Assembly (NCBI GenBank): GCA_937959265.1
Contig: CALGMA010000006.1
Location: 144,920 to 208,919 of the forward strand
Reading direction: 5' to 3'
Source: an uncultured Anaerolineae bacterium
GTDB taxonomy: Bacteria; Chloroflexota; Anaerolineae; J036; Brachytrichaceae
Length of the DNA: 64,000 nt
In this document: one piece after another, positions 1-8,115 of the stretch
Position numbering within the stretch: position 1 is the stretch's first letter
Layout of the letters: every line of letters begins with the position of its first letter
Program-made: the position numbers and the translations under genes
Notes under the pieces: model-generated
Databases searched by the model: none
Seen by the model: the letters and a program-made list of their open reading frames with translations, nothing else
What the model was told of the DNA's origin: nothing

Positions 1-8
1 CCCTCATC

Positions 9-953
9 ATGCAAGAGTCCATCTCCGTCTCCGCTGCAACAGCGAGTGCGCGCGAGGCCGGCCGACTTCGCGTGCAGTCGCCGTTCGCCCGGACGATGCG
101 CCGGCTGTTGCACAACCGGTCGGCCCAGGTTGGCCTGGTCATCATTTCCGTGCTGGCGCTGATCGCCATCTTTGCCGACGTGATCGCGCCCTACGCCTAC
201 GACCAACAGATCCGCCAATCGGGTCTGCGCCGGCGCAGCCCGCCATGCATCCACCTGCTGGGCTGCGACCGCGACAAGCCACAGTTGTTGATGGGGTTGG
301 ACGGCAACTTCCGTGACCTGTTCTCGCGCGTGGTGTACGGCTCGCGCCTCTCGTTACAGATCGGTTTTCTGACCACCGGCGCAGCGATCCTAATCGGCAC
401 ATTACTGGGTGCGGCTGCCGGTTACGCCGGCGGCTGGACCGACAACCTGATCATGCGGGCGATGGATGTGCTGCTCGCCTTCCCCAGCCTGCTGCTGGCC
501 ATCGCCATTGTCAGCGTGCTCGGCCCGGGGTTGATCAACACGCTGCTGGCGGTCGCCATCGTCTCCATCCCGATCTACGCGCGCGTCGTTCGCTCCAGCG
601 TGCTGAGCGTGAAGGAGATGGACTACATCGCTGCGTCGCATGCGCTCGGCGCGTCGTCCCTGCATATTCTCTTCGCGCGCATCCTGCCCAACTCGCTCAC
701 GCCGGTGATCGTCGTCGGCACGCTGGGCATCGCCACGGCCATCCTCGACGCAGCCGGCCTGTCGTTCCTTGGGCTGGGCGCGCAGCCGCCTACGCCGGAA
801 TGGGGCTTGATGTTGGGCGAGGAGCGCAATAGCGTGTTCAACGCGCCGCACCTGGTGTTCTTCCCCGGCATCGCCATCATGATCACCGTGCTCGGCTTCA
901 ACCTGCTGGGCGATGGGCTGCGCGACGCGCTCGACCCGCGCCGCCGAGTGTGA
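9..953 (+). CDS. Peptide/nickel-type ABC transporter permease (DppC/OppC family)
   Basis: This is an inner-membrane permease subunit of a dipeptide/oligopeptide-type ABC importer. The 314-residue protein has a cytoplasmic N-terminal tail and a first membrane helix near residues 38-62 (VGLVIISVLALIAIFADVI), which is typical of the OppC N-terminal domain. A BPD_transp_1 core follows. The EAA loop that contacts the ATPase is clear (AASHALGASSLHILFARILPN, about residues 213-233). Length is usual for DppC. Its partners (the DppB-like permease and the binding protein) should lie upstream, outside the window; no ATPase gene follows. Only 8 bases are visible before the ATG, so the ribosome site cannot be judged. 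It converges on cysS, with a hairpin between. The substrate cannot be read from the sequence. Confidence 0.9.
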   Translation: MQESISVSAATASAREAGRLRVQSPFARTMRRLLHNRSAQVGLVIISVLALIAIFADVIAPYAYDQQIRQSGLRRRSPPCIHLLGCDRDKPQLLMGLDGNFRDLFSRVVYGSRLSLQIGFLTTGAAILIGTLLGAAAGYAGGWTDNLIMRAMDVLLAFPSLLLAIAIVSVLGPGLINTLLAVAIVSIPIYARVVRSSVLSVKEMDYIAASHALGASSLHILFARILPNSLTPVIVVGTLGIATAILDAAGLSFLGLGAQPPTPEWGLMLGEERNSVFNAPHLVFFPGIAIMITVLGFNLLGDGLRDALDPRRRV

Positions 954-969
954 GAGTCGGAATCGCCTG

Positions 970-989
970 CGCCTAGGCTGGGCTAGGCG
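970..989. terminator. Perfect 7-bp hairpin between convergent genes
   Basis: CGCCTAG (970-976), a 6-nt loop, then CTAGGCG (983-989) form a perfect inverted repeat between the convergent dppC-like gene and cysS; it includes the cysS stop codon. There is no U tract, so intrinsic termination is plausible but not proven. Confidence 0.5.
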
Positions 990-2440
990 GCGATCCGCCA
1001 ACTCGTGCCTTTCGGCCCGTCTTCCAGCACAATGCCGAGCTGGGCGAGCCGATTGCGGATAGCGTCGGCCCGCGCATAGTCCTTCGCCTTTCGCGCCTCG
1101 TTGCGCATCTCGATCAGTATCTCGACCAGCGCTGCCTCGCGCTCGGCGCTGGCCGCATCGCGCGATGCGGCATCCTCGCGCACGACCCCCAACACGTCGC
1201 CGGCCAGCTCGCGGTAGATGGCGTCGGCCTGCTCCAGCACCCGCCTGGTCGCAATGCCGCTGCTGATGGCGTTGTTAATCTCCTTGCTCATATCGAACAA
1301 GGCCGAAAGGGCCAGCGGCGAGTTGAAGTCGTCGTTCATCGCGCTGGTGAACAACATGCGCGTCTGGTCGAGCATGTCCAGCAATTGGCCGCGCGTCGCT
1401 GAATCGCCATCCTCCGGCGCATGCTTCAACGCATCGCGCACGCGCCGGACAGCGGTGTGGATGCGCTCCACCCCTTTGCTGGCTGCTTCCAGCGCCTCGG
1501 CGCTGTAGTCGGCCGGGCTGCTGTATTTGCCTGAAAGGATGAAGTAACGCAGCGCCTCGGGCCGGTATGTCTTGAGCGCATCTTTGATGGTGACGAAGTT
1601 GCCCAGCGACTTGCTCATCTTCACGCCGTTCACCAGCAGCGAGCCGGTGAGCATCCAATAGTTGGCGAAGGGCGCCCCGTGCGCACATTCACTCTGGGCG
1701 ATCTCCGCTTCGTTGTGCGGGAAGATGTTGTCTATGCCGCCGCCGTGAATGTCGAACGTCTTGCCGAGGTATTTGGTGCTCATTGCCGAGCACTCGATGT
1801 GCCAGCCGGGGTAGCCGCGTCCCCATGGCGAAGGCCACTGCAAGATGTGATTCTCCGGCGCTTTCACCCACAGCGCGAAGTCCATCGGGTGGCGCTTCTC
1901 TTCGCGGATAGCCACGCGCCTGCCGGCCTCCATCTCCTCGATGCGCCGGCCGCTCAACTTGCCGTAGTCCGGGTCGGACTCGACGCTGAAATACACCGAG
2001 CCGTTCACCACGTAGGCATGTCCCTTCTCGATGAGCGTTTGGATCATCTCGATCTGCTCGGGGATGTGCGCGCTGGCGCGCGGCGAGATGTCGGGCCGCA
2101 CAACCCCCAACGCATCCATGTCCTCGAAGTACGAGCGCATGTAGCGCTCGACCAGCTCCATCGGCTCGACGCGCTCGCGCCGGGCGCCCCGCAAGATGCG
2201 ATCTTCGCCATCGTCCAGCATGTGCCCGACGTCGGTGATGTTTTGCACGTAGCGCACCTTGTAGCCGCTATAGCGCAGCCAGCGCACCACTACGTCGAAG
2301 GCGACGTAGGTCTTGGCATGACCGAGATGGGCGTGGTCATACACCGTCGGGCCGCACACATACATGAACACGTGGCCTTCGACGACGGGGCGAAAGGGTT
2401 CCTTTTCTCGCTTGAGTACGTTGTAGATGACTAAGCTCAT
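983..2440 (-). CDS. cysS: Cysteinyl-tRNA synthetase
   Basis: Class I aminoacyl-tRNA synthetase that charges tRNA-Cys in the cytoplasm. At 485 residues it has the usual length. The HIGH signature reads HLGH (38-41) and the KMSKS loop is intact (274-278). The zinc site that selects cysteine is complete: Cys29, Cys217, His242 and Glu246, which match the ligands known in the E. coli enzyme. The C-terminal anticodon-binding part ends RNRLAQLGIVLEDGPKGTSWRIAA. The gene lies 12 bp downstream of a PIN-TRAM gene on the same strand and is probably co-transcribed with it, which resembles the linkage of yacL-type genes with cysS in Firmicutes. Confidence 0.97.
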   Translation of the reverse strand: MSLVIYNVLKREKEPFRPVVEGHVFMYVCGPTVYDHAHLGHAKTYVAFDVVVRWLRYSGYKVRYVQNITDVGHMLDDGEDRILRGARRERVEPMELVERYMRSYFEDMDALGVVRPDISPRASAHIPEQIEMIQTLIEKGHAYVVNGSVYFSVESDPDYGKLSGRRIEEMEAGRRVAIREEKRHPMDFALWVKAPENHILQWPSPWGRGYPGWHIECSAMSTKYLGKTFDIHGGGIDNIFPHNEAEIAQSECAHGAPFANYWMLTGSLLVNGVKMSKSLGNFVTIKDALKTYRPEALRYFILSGKYSSPADYSAEALEAASKGVERIHTAVRRVRDALKHAPEDGDSATRGQLLDMLDQTRMLFTSAMNDDFNSPLALSALFDMSKEINNAISSGIATRRVLEQADAIYRELAGDVLGVVREDAASRDAASAEREAALVEILIEMRNEARKAKDYARADAIRNRLAQLGIVLEDGPKGTSWRIAA

Positions 2441-2452
2441 GATTGGCAGCGA

Positions 2453-3586
2453 TTAGCGATAGTCCGAGGGGATTCGCGATTCGGAGGCCGAGAGTCTGGC
2501 GCCGACCGTCTCCCGCCCGGTGGGGAGCGGCCGGGCGAAAATCATGCGGCCGGCGGCAGTCTGCAGCACTTTGGTCACGCTCACCTCGATGGATCGGTCG
2601 AGGTACGCCTGACCTTCTTCGACGACCACCATCGTGCCGTCCTCAAGGTAGCCCACCCCCTGGCCGACCTCGCGGCCGGGTTGGATGATCTGAATGTGCA
2701 GCGATTCGCCCGGCAGCACGACCGTCTTCACGGCGTTGGCCAGCTCGTTGATGTTGAGCACGGTCACGCCCTGCAACGACGCAACCTTGTTGAGGTTGTA
2801 GTCATTGGTCACGATGGGACAGTTCCATTGCTTGGCCAGCACGATCAGCTTCTCGTCCACACGTTGCGCTTCGAGCGGATCATCGTCCACAATCCGCACC
2901 GGCCAGGGCGATTCCTTCTGCAGGCGCTTGAGCACCTCCAGCCCGCGCCGCCCGCGCGCCCGGCGCATGGCATCGGCCGAATCCGCGACGAACTGCAGCT
3001 CGTTCAACACAAATCGCGGCACGATCACCTCGCCGCGCAAGAAGCCGGCGTTGCTCACATCGGCGATGCGCCCATCAATGATCACGCTGGTGTCGAGCAG
3101 CAGCGGCTCGCGCATCAGGATGGGCAACTCCTCCGGCTTGCTCGCCGGCAGCTTGATGTTGAGGATTTGGAACAGCTCGCGATAGCGCAGGCTCATGATG
3201 CCTAGGCCAAGCGTGCCGAAGCCAACTGCCGCCAGAAAGGGCAACACCGGACCGAACGGCTCCGGCAAGCGCGCCAGCGGAAAGGCCAACAGCGCCGCCA
3301 GCAACAGCCCGGCGCCCAGGCCGATGAAGCCGGCGATGATCTGCGAAGCGCTCAGGCTGACGATGCGGTGGTAGAGCTGCGTAAGCGGCTTGCCGAACGC
3401 CACCGGGAACAGCAGCGCGCCGACGAGTCCAAGCGCCATCATCGTGATGACGTGTGCGATGACATAGTTGTCGAGAGGCGGTGGAAAGTAGACGCTGATC
3501 ACGTCGCCGAGCGACCAGCCGATGAGGCCGCAGACCACTGCACCGCAGATGCGCAGCCCAAAAAGGATGGATGATTCCGTCTTCAC
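2453..3586 (-). CDS. Membrane-anchored PIN-TRAM domain protein (YacL-like)
   Basis: The 377-residue protein starts with about four membrane helices (roughly residues 8-30, 40-65, 80-105 and 110-130). A PIN nuclease domain follows, opening with LLDTSVIIDGRIADV and holding further conserved acidic residues (for example in IVTNDYNLNKVA). It ends in a TRAM RNA-binding domain (about residues 285-345). The family is that of Bacillus YacL and mycobacterial homologues, thought to be membrane-tethered RNases; the target is unknown. The start is a GTG at 3586. It precedes cysS in a likely operon and diverges from the DUF3090 gene. The final 25 residues (ARPLPTGRETVGARL...) look disordered. Confidence 0.88.
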   Translation of the reverse strand: MKTESSILFGLRICGAVVCGLIGWSLGDVISVYFPPPLDNYVIAHVITMMALGLVGALLFPVAFGKPLTQLYHRIVSLSASQIIAGFIGLGAGLLLAALLAFPLARLPEPFGPVLPFLAAVGFGTLGLGIMSLRYRELFQILNIKLPASKPEELPILMREPLLLDTSVIIDGRIADVSNAGFLRGEVIVPRFVLNELQFVADSADAMRRARGRRGLEVLKRLQKESPWPVRIVDDDPLEAQRVDEKLIVLAKQWNCPIVTNDYNLNKVASLQGVTVLNINELANAVKTVVLPGESLHIQIIQPGREVGQGVGYLEDGTMVVVEEGQAYLDRSIEVSVTKVLQTAAGRMIFARPLPTGRETVGARLSASESRIPSDYR

Positions 3587-3645
3587 GTTTCAAGATAAAG
3601 CCTGGATAAAACGGATGAATGCTAGGGATGATGGTAACACAGTAG

Positions 3646-3651
3646 TAGAAT
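3646..3651 (+). promoter_or_regulatory. -10-like hexamer 8 nt before DUF3090 start
   Basis: TAGAAT lies 8 nt before the ATG at 3660 and no Shine-Dalgarno sequence separates them. Transcription starting about 7 nt after the hexamer would give a leaderless mRNA. This supports the 3660 start over the in-frame ATG at 3615. Confidence 0.55.
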
Positions 3652-3659
3652 CTGTGCGT

Positions 3660-4205
3660 ATGCCTAACCGCGCGATAGACCTGAACCCCGTCTCCCGCGT
3701 GACCGTCGGCGCGATCGGCGAACCAGGCCGACGCACGTTTTACATCCAGGCGCGCAAGGGATCAGAACTGGTCACGCTCATCTGTGAGAAGGAGCAGGTC
3801 TCGGCCCTATGCCTGGCTTTACAGCAGTGGCTGGACGAGCTACGGATCAAATATCCCAAAGGCGCGAACTTCGTTCGCCTGAACATGGATATGGAGCTCG
3901 AACAGCCTTTCACGCCAGCCTTTCGCGTCGGCCAAATGGGCCTGGGATACGATGAGGAGAACGATCTAATCGTCCTGGTCTTGACCGAACTGTTGCCAGA
4001 AGACGTGGATCAGGAAGAAGCAACCACGATTCGCTTGTTCTGTTCGCGGGCGCAGATAGACGCCTTCAGCCGGCACGGCATGGAGGTCGTTGCCAAGGGT
4101 CGCCCAATCTGTCCTTTGTGTGGCAAACCGATGGATCCCGAGGGAAACGTCCAGGGGTTTTGCCCGCGCCGCAACGGCCATGCTGATGAGATCGTCTTTG
4201 CATAA
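3660..4205 (+). CDS. DUF3090 family protein
   Basis: A 181-residue protein of the DUF3090 family, known from Actinobacteria and Chloroflexi and of unknown function. The opening (LNPVSRVTVGAIGEPGRRTFYIQARKG) is characteristic. The C-terminus has a small zinc-ribbon-like element, CPLCGKPMDPEG followed by GFCPRRNGH, with three cysteines visible. In Actinobacteria this family is commonly found beside an SCO1664-type protein and a histidine phosphatase; the first of these is the next gene here, 79 bp downstream, while the phosphatase is not in the window. The start is chosen from the -10-like hexamer at 3646-3651. Function is unknown; the gene pair suggests a shared, conserved process. Confidence 0.9.
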   Translation: MPNRAIDLNPVSRVTVGAIGEPGRRTFYIQARKGSELVTLICEKEQVSALCLALQQWLDELRIKYPKGANFVRLNMDMELEQPFTPAFRVGQMGLGYDEENDLIVLVLTELLPEDVDQEEATTIRLFCSRAQIDAFSRHGMEVVAKGRPICPLCGKPMDPEGNVQGFCPRRNGHADEIVFA

Positions 4206-4220
4206 GTCAACAGTTGCCCA

Positions 4221-4284
4221 TCATGAATCATCAATCACGATTCATGAATCACGATTGGTGATTCGTGATGATGATTGATGAACG
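4221..4284. repeat. AATCA/GATT-rich low-complexity tract with hairpin
   Basis: The gap between the DUF3090 and SCO1664 genes is built of repeated words such as AATCATCAATCACGATT, ATGAATCACGATT and GATGATGATTGATGA. Within it 4243-4252 and 4258-4267 pair as a 10-bp stem (one U-G pair) with loop GATTG. It could be a simple repeat or an RNA hairpin; related words occur in other gaps of this window. Confidence 0.6.
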
Positions 4285-5043
4285 ATGAGCGATTCACTCC
4301 CCGTGCAACAGGTGCTGCGGATCTTGAGCGAAGGCAAGATGGAATCGCTGGGTCTGATGCCTTGGGGATCGAACTACACCTTCCTGGTTGAGGTCAAGGA
4401 TCCGGACACCCCGCGCACGGAGAAAGCGCAGACCTCGCTCTTAGCCGTGTACAAGCCCAGGCGAGGCGAAGCACCGTTGTGGGACTTTCCGACTGGCACG
4501 CTGTGTCTGCGTGAGTACGCCGCTTACCTGGTGAGCGAAGCGCTCGGCTGGCAGCTCGTCCCGCCGACGGTGCTGCGCAGCGGCCCACACGGGTTTGGCT
4601 CGGTGCAGTTGTTCATAGACAACGACGCCGACCAGCACTTCTTCACCTTCCGCGAAGATGTGACGTGCTGCGAACAACTCCAGCGCATGGCGCTATTCGA
4701 CCTAATCACCAACAATGCCGACCGTAAGAGCGGCCATTGTTTACGCGACAAAAACGGCCATGTATGGGCTATTGACCATGGCATCACTTTCAATGCCGAC
4801 TACAAGCTGCGCACGGTGATCTGGGACTTCGCCGGCCAGCCGATTCAACCGCAGATGCTGGAGGATCTCAAGCGCCTTCGCGCACAACTCCAGCCGGATC
4901 AGGCGCTCGGCAAGGCGTTGTATAAGTTGCTGGACGACGCGGAGGTTCGCGCTTTCATCAGACGGCTCGACGGCCTGATCAAGATCAAGTGTTTCCCCAA
5001 CCCGAATCGCTACGACCGCAACGTCCCCTGGCCGCCGATCTAA
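4285..5043 (+). CDS. SCO1664 family protein (PI3/PI4-kinase-like fold)
   Basis: A 252-residue cytoplasmic protein of the SCO1664 family, described mainly from Actinobacteria and Chloroflexi, with distant likeness to phosphatidylinositol 3/4-kinase catalytic domains. Kinase-like features can be seen: a lysine strand LLAVYKPRRGEAPLWDFPTGT, a catalytic-loop-like segment ITNNADRKSGHCL, and a metal-binding-like VWAIDHGITF. These fit the pattern N-x-D-R...D-H-G seen in related kinases. Its partner DUF3090 gene is just upstream. No lipid kinase activity is established for the family. The start ATG follows a repeat-rich gap with no clear ribosome site. A palindromic repeat lies just after the stop. 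Confidence 0.88.
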   Translation: MSDSLPVQQVLRILSEGKMESLGLMPWGSNYTFLVEVKDPDTPRTEKAQTSLLAVYKPRRGEAPLWDFPTGTLCLREYAAYLVSEALGWQLVPPTVLRSGPHGFGSVQLFIDNDADQHFFTFREDVTCCEQLQRMALFDLITNNADRKSGHCLRDKNGHVWAIDHGITFNADYKLRTVIWDFAGQPIQPQMLEDLKRLRAQLQPDQALGKALYKLLDDAEVRAFIRRLDGLIKIKCFPNPNRYDRNVPWPPI

Positions 5044-5051
5044 GAGTCTGC

Positions 5052-5082
5052 GGGCAGGCAAAGGCAGTGCCCTCGCCTGCCC
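5052..5082. repeat. Palindromic intergenic repeat, copy 1
   Basis: GGGCAGGC (5052-5059) and GCCTGCCC (5075-5082) form a perfect 8-bp stem enclosing AAAGGCAGTGCCCTC, which has its own GGC-AGT-GCC. The inner words AGGCAAAGGCA recur in a longer inverted repeat at 38025-38102, so this looks like a REP-like dispersed element. It could also act as a terminator for the SCO1664 gene. Confidence 0.6.
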
Positions 5083-5190
5083 AACGCACCTCATGAGACG
5101 AGTTTTCAGACACACACGCCAAGCCTGACTCTCGACTCCTCTGCTCTCAATTTCGCCCCTTTGCCTCTACCTTCTGATTCTGTCAGGCGC

Positions 5191-6669
5191 ATGCCGCAAC
5201 TCACAATCCGCCCTTCACCTTCCACGATCACAGACTTCGCGTCTGCGGTCGCATATATCCATGCCTTGGATCGTGTGGACACGCCTCAGCACACGCACAC
5301 CTATGCCTTCCAGCACGGCATCGCCCGAGCGCGCCACCTACTGGAACGGCTAGGGGGTGCCCCGACGGCGACAACGCGTTGTATCCTCGTCGCCGGATCG
5401 AAGGGTAAGGGCAGCACCGCAACGATGCTCTCAGCGGTGCTTAGCGCGGCCGGCTATCACGTTGGCGTCTTCACCGGCCCTCACCTGCACTCACCGCTAG
5501 AGCGCTTCATCACCAGCCAGCATGGCCGGCCAGCACCGATATCGGAGGCACAGTTCACCGGGTACACTGTGCAGATCGCGCACATCGTCGAAACTTGGGA
5601 CCGCCCCGAACTGGGCCTGCCGACGCGCTTCGAAGCGTTCACAGCAATGGCCTATCGCTGGTTCGAAGCGCAGGCTGTGGACGTCGCAGTGATGGAGATC
5701 GGCATCGGCGGCCGACACGACGCCGTCAACCTGGCCGAACCGATCGTCTCAGTCATCACAAACATCAGCCTCGAACATACGCAGATGTTGGGCCGCACGC
5801 TGGCAGAGATCGCGCATGCCAAAGCCGGCGTCCTGCGCGCCGGCGGCGCAGGGGTGATTGCGCCGCAGCGAGATGAGGTCAAGCGCGTCATCCTAGACGA
5901 GGCGCGCCGGCTGGGCAGCCTCGAAAGGCTCTACTTCGCCGAGGCATGCTGCTCGGTGACATGCGCCGGCATCCACATCGGAGCGACTACCGGCGAGAGC
6001 GGGCAGTGGTTGCGCGTCCAGATGCAAGGAGCATGCGCCGATGAGGCATCCACTGAGATGAACAACGGTCGCGAGCCGCTGTTCTGCCCTTTGCTGGGCC
6101 GCTACCAGCTCGAAAATGCGGCGACGGCGATCACAGCGGTGCAAGCGCTGCGGGCACGGGGCTATCGCATCAGCGACGCCGACCTCCGGCGGGGGTTCGC
6201 CGACCTGTGTTGGCCGGGGCGATTCGAAGTGCTGCGACGCGACCCACTCGTCATCGCCGACGGCGCACACACGCCGTATTCGATGAACCAACTGTGCGCC
6301 TCGCTCCGGGAGTACTTCTCCGGCCGTCGCATCCACTTCGTCATCGGCGCGCTGCGCGATAAGGACGTGCGCGGCATCATCCAAGAAGCCATGCGCGTCG
6401 CTGCCTCCCTCACATTCGCCAACATGGATGTGCGCCGCGCCGTGCCGGCTGAGCAACTCCTCACGACCTGGCAAGCACTCGATCCATCCACAACCGATCC
6501 CCAAAACGATCCACAGAATCGCCAAGTTCCCCTCCATGTGTCCGTCGCAGTAGACGTTTCGTCGGCCATTCGTCAAGCATTAACGCTTGCGGACTGCAAC
6601 GATATTGTCTGCGTTGCAGGGTCGTTGCATCTGGCAGCTCTTGCAGCAGAAAGCATAAAAGACCTTTAG
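5191..6669 (+). CDS. folC: Bifunctional folylpolyglutamate/dihydrofolate synthase
   Basis: Mur-ligase-family enzyme that adds glutamate to dihydropteroate or folates with ATP. The P-loop is VAGSKGKGSTATM, the second signature is MEIGIGGRHDAVN, and the C-terminal domain has IADGAHTPYSMNQL and VIGALRDKDV. With the ATG at 5191 it is 492 residues, slightly long because of a loop near residues 265-295 (GESGQWLRVQMQGACADEAS) and a variable C-terminal stretch rich in Asp/Pro (ALDPSTTDPQNDPQNRQ). A TTG at 5161 would add 10 residues; I prefer the ATG. Gene order places it between a kinase-like gene and an LCP gene, with no obvious pathway link. Confidence 0.93.
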   Translation: MPQLTIRPSPSTITDFASAVAYIHALDRVDTPQHTHTYAFQHGIARARHLLERLGGAPTATTRCILVAGSKGKGSTATMLSAVLSAAGYHVGVFTGPHLHSPLERFITSQHGRPAPISEAQFTGYTVQIAHIVETWDRPELGLPTRFEAFTAMAYRWFEAQAVDVAVMEIGIGGRHDAVNLAEPIVSVITNISLEHTQMLGRTLAEIAHAKAGVLRAGGAGVIAPQRDEVKRVILDEARRLGSLERLYFAEACCSVTCAGIHIGATTGESGQWLRVQMQGACADEASTEMNNGREPLFCPLLGRYQLENAATAITAVQALRARGYRISDADLRRGFADLCWPGRFEVLRRDPLVIADGAHTPYSMNQLCASLREYFSGRRIHFVIGALRDKDVRGIIQEAMRVAASLTFANMDVRRAVPAEQLLTTWQALDPSTTDPQNDPQNRQVPLHVSVAVDVSSAIRQALTLADCNDIVCVAGSLHLAALAAESIKDL

Positions 6670-6744
6670 GGGGCGAGCGTCAAATGGCGAACCCAGTGGT
6701 TTGCCAATGCGGCGCTCGTCTTTCGTTATTTCAATCGCTCAGAA

Positions 6745-8064
6745 ATGGCTTCGAACCTACCGTCGCCGCGACGGCGCAGACGTTTGAACTTGTTCGCCGT
6801 CCTCATCGTCGCAGGTGTCGCGCTGTTAGTGCTGCCGGTCGCCGGCTTGCTTACCTTGCGCGTGGCAAGCGACCTCACGCGGCGCATGGAACAAGTCATC
6901 AATGGCGGCGAGTCGACGCCACCCCTCGACTTGCCGGAGATCGGCGTATGGCAAGGCAAGGAGCGTATCACCGTCCTGCTGCTGGGCATAGATCAACGGC
7001 CCGGCGGGGACCCTGATTCGGCGCGCACCGACACGATCATATTGCTGACGCTCGATCCGCTCGAGCGCACGGCAGGCATTCTGAGCGTCCCGCGCGACCT
7101 ATACGTGCCGTTGCCGGATCGCGGGCAAGACCGCATCAACACGGCACACGTCTACGGCGGACCCGAATACGCGATGCGCGCAGTGGAGTACAACTTCGGC
7201 GTTCCCATCCATCACTACGTGCGCGTGAACTTCACAGCACTCACCGCGCTAATTGACCTATTGGGCGGCGTCGAGATTTACAACGATCGCGACATCTACG
7301 ATGCGACCTATCCCGACGAAGCCTACGGCTACGAGCCATTCGCGCTGCCGGCCGGCTGGCATGTGCTGGACGGCCGCATGGCCCTGAAGTATGCGCGCAC
7401 GCGACACGGCGCGAGCGACTTCGATCGCATGCGCCGACAACAACAGATTTTGCTCGCCCTGCGCGAAAAGCTGCACACAACCGACGCAGCCACTAAAGTG
7501 CTGCCGCAGATTCCACAGATCCTACAAGCGCTGAGCAGCGCCATCCAGACCGACCTGAATACGGTCGAGATCGCCCAGCTCGTCCTCATGGTCAAGGACA
7601 TCCCCGACGACCGCATCGCGCGCGTGGCGATTGATGAGACGGCAGTGCAGCCATGGACGACGCCACAAGGCGGCAGCGTCCTCATCCCCATTCGTGATCG
7701 TGTGCGCGAGCTACGCAAACTGTTCTACAACCCACTGACCGCAGCGCAGCAACACGCGCAGCCGGAAGCGCTTGCGCCGGCTGGCCCGATGCGCATCTCC
7801 ATCCAGAACGGCACATTGCGCAGGGGGCTCGCTGCCGGGACGAAGGCCTATCTCGAAGGTCGCGGATTCATCGTGGAGAGCATCACCGATGCGCCTCAGC
7901 TTTACCAGCGTACGGTCATCGTAGACTACAGGGGCCAGCCGGACATGGCGCAGCGGCTGGCCACCGAGCTGGGGTTGCCGCTGACGAGCGTTGCTGCCGC
8001 CTCCGACCCGAACAGCCCGCTCGACGCGCTGGTCATCCTGGGGGACGATTTCCAACCGAAATAA
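6745..8064 (+). CDS. LytR-CpsA-Psr (LCP) family cell-wall glycopolymer ligase
   Basis: LCP enzymes move undecaprenyl-linked glycopolymers to the cell wall. This 439-residue protein has a basic N-terminus and one membrane helix (residues 13-40). The LCP catalytic domain carries the typical ITVLLLGIDQRPGG, SARTDTIILLTLDP, ILSVPRDLYVPLP, INTAHVYGGPE and LKYARTRHGASDFDRMRRQQQIL motifs, with the expected Asp and Arg residues. A LytR_C domain (about residues 345-437, MRISIQNGTLRRGLAAGTKAYLEGRGF) ends it. A weak -10-like TTCAAT at 6730-6735 lies 9 nt before the ATG. A second LCP gene is at 51680-53626, so the strain has at least two. Confidence 0.93.
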   Translation: MASNLPSPRRRRRLNLFAVLIVAGVALLVLPVAGLLTLRVASDLTRRMEQVINGGESTPPLDLPEIGVWQGKERITVLLLGIDQRPGGDPDSARTDTIILLTLDPLERTAGILSVPRDLYVPLPDRGQDRINTAHVYGGPEYAMRAVEYNFGVPIHHYVRVNFTALTALIDLLGGVEIYNDRDIYDATYPDEAYGYEPFALPAGWHVLDGRMALKYARTRHGASDFDRMRRQQQILLALREKLHTTDAATKVLPQIPQILQALSSAIQTDLNTVEIAQLVLMVKDIPDDRIARVAIDETAVQPWTTPQGGSVLIPIRDRVRELRKLFYNPLTAAQQHAQPEALAPAGPMRISIQNGTLRRGLAAGTKAYLEGRGFIVESITDAPQLYQRTVIVDYRGQPDMAQRLATELGLPLTSVAAASDPNSPLDALVILGDDFQPK

Positions 8065-8102
8065 GTTGGCACTATTCAGCTTGTCTGCCTGAGGGATTGC
8101 GC

Positions 8103-8108
8103 GACAAT
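8103..8108 (+). promoter_or_regulatory. -10-like hexamer before galT
   Basis: GACAAT ends 7 nt before the ATG at 8116. The pattern matches other leaderless-type starts in the window and favours 8116 over the overlapping ATG at 8107. Confidence 0.4.
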
Positions 8109-8115
8109 GCGGCGC

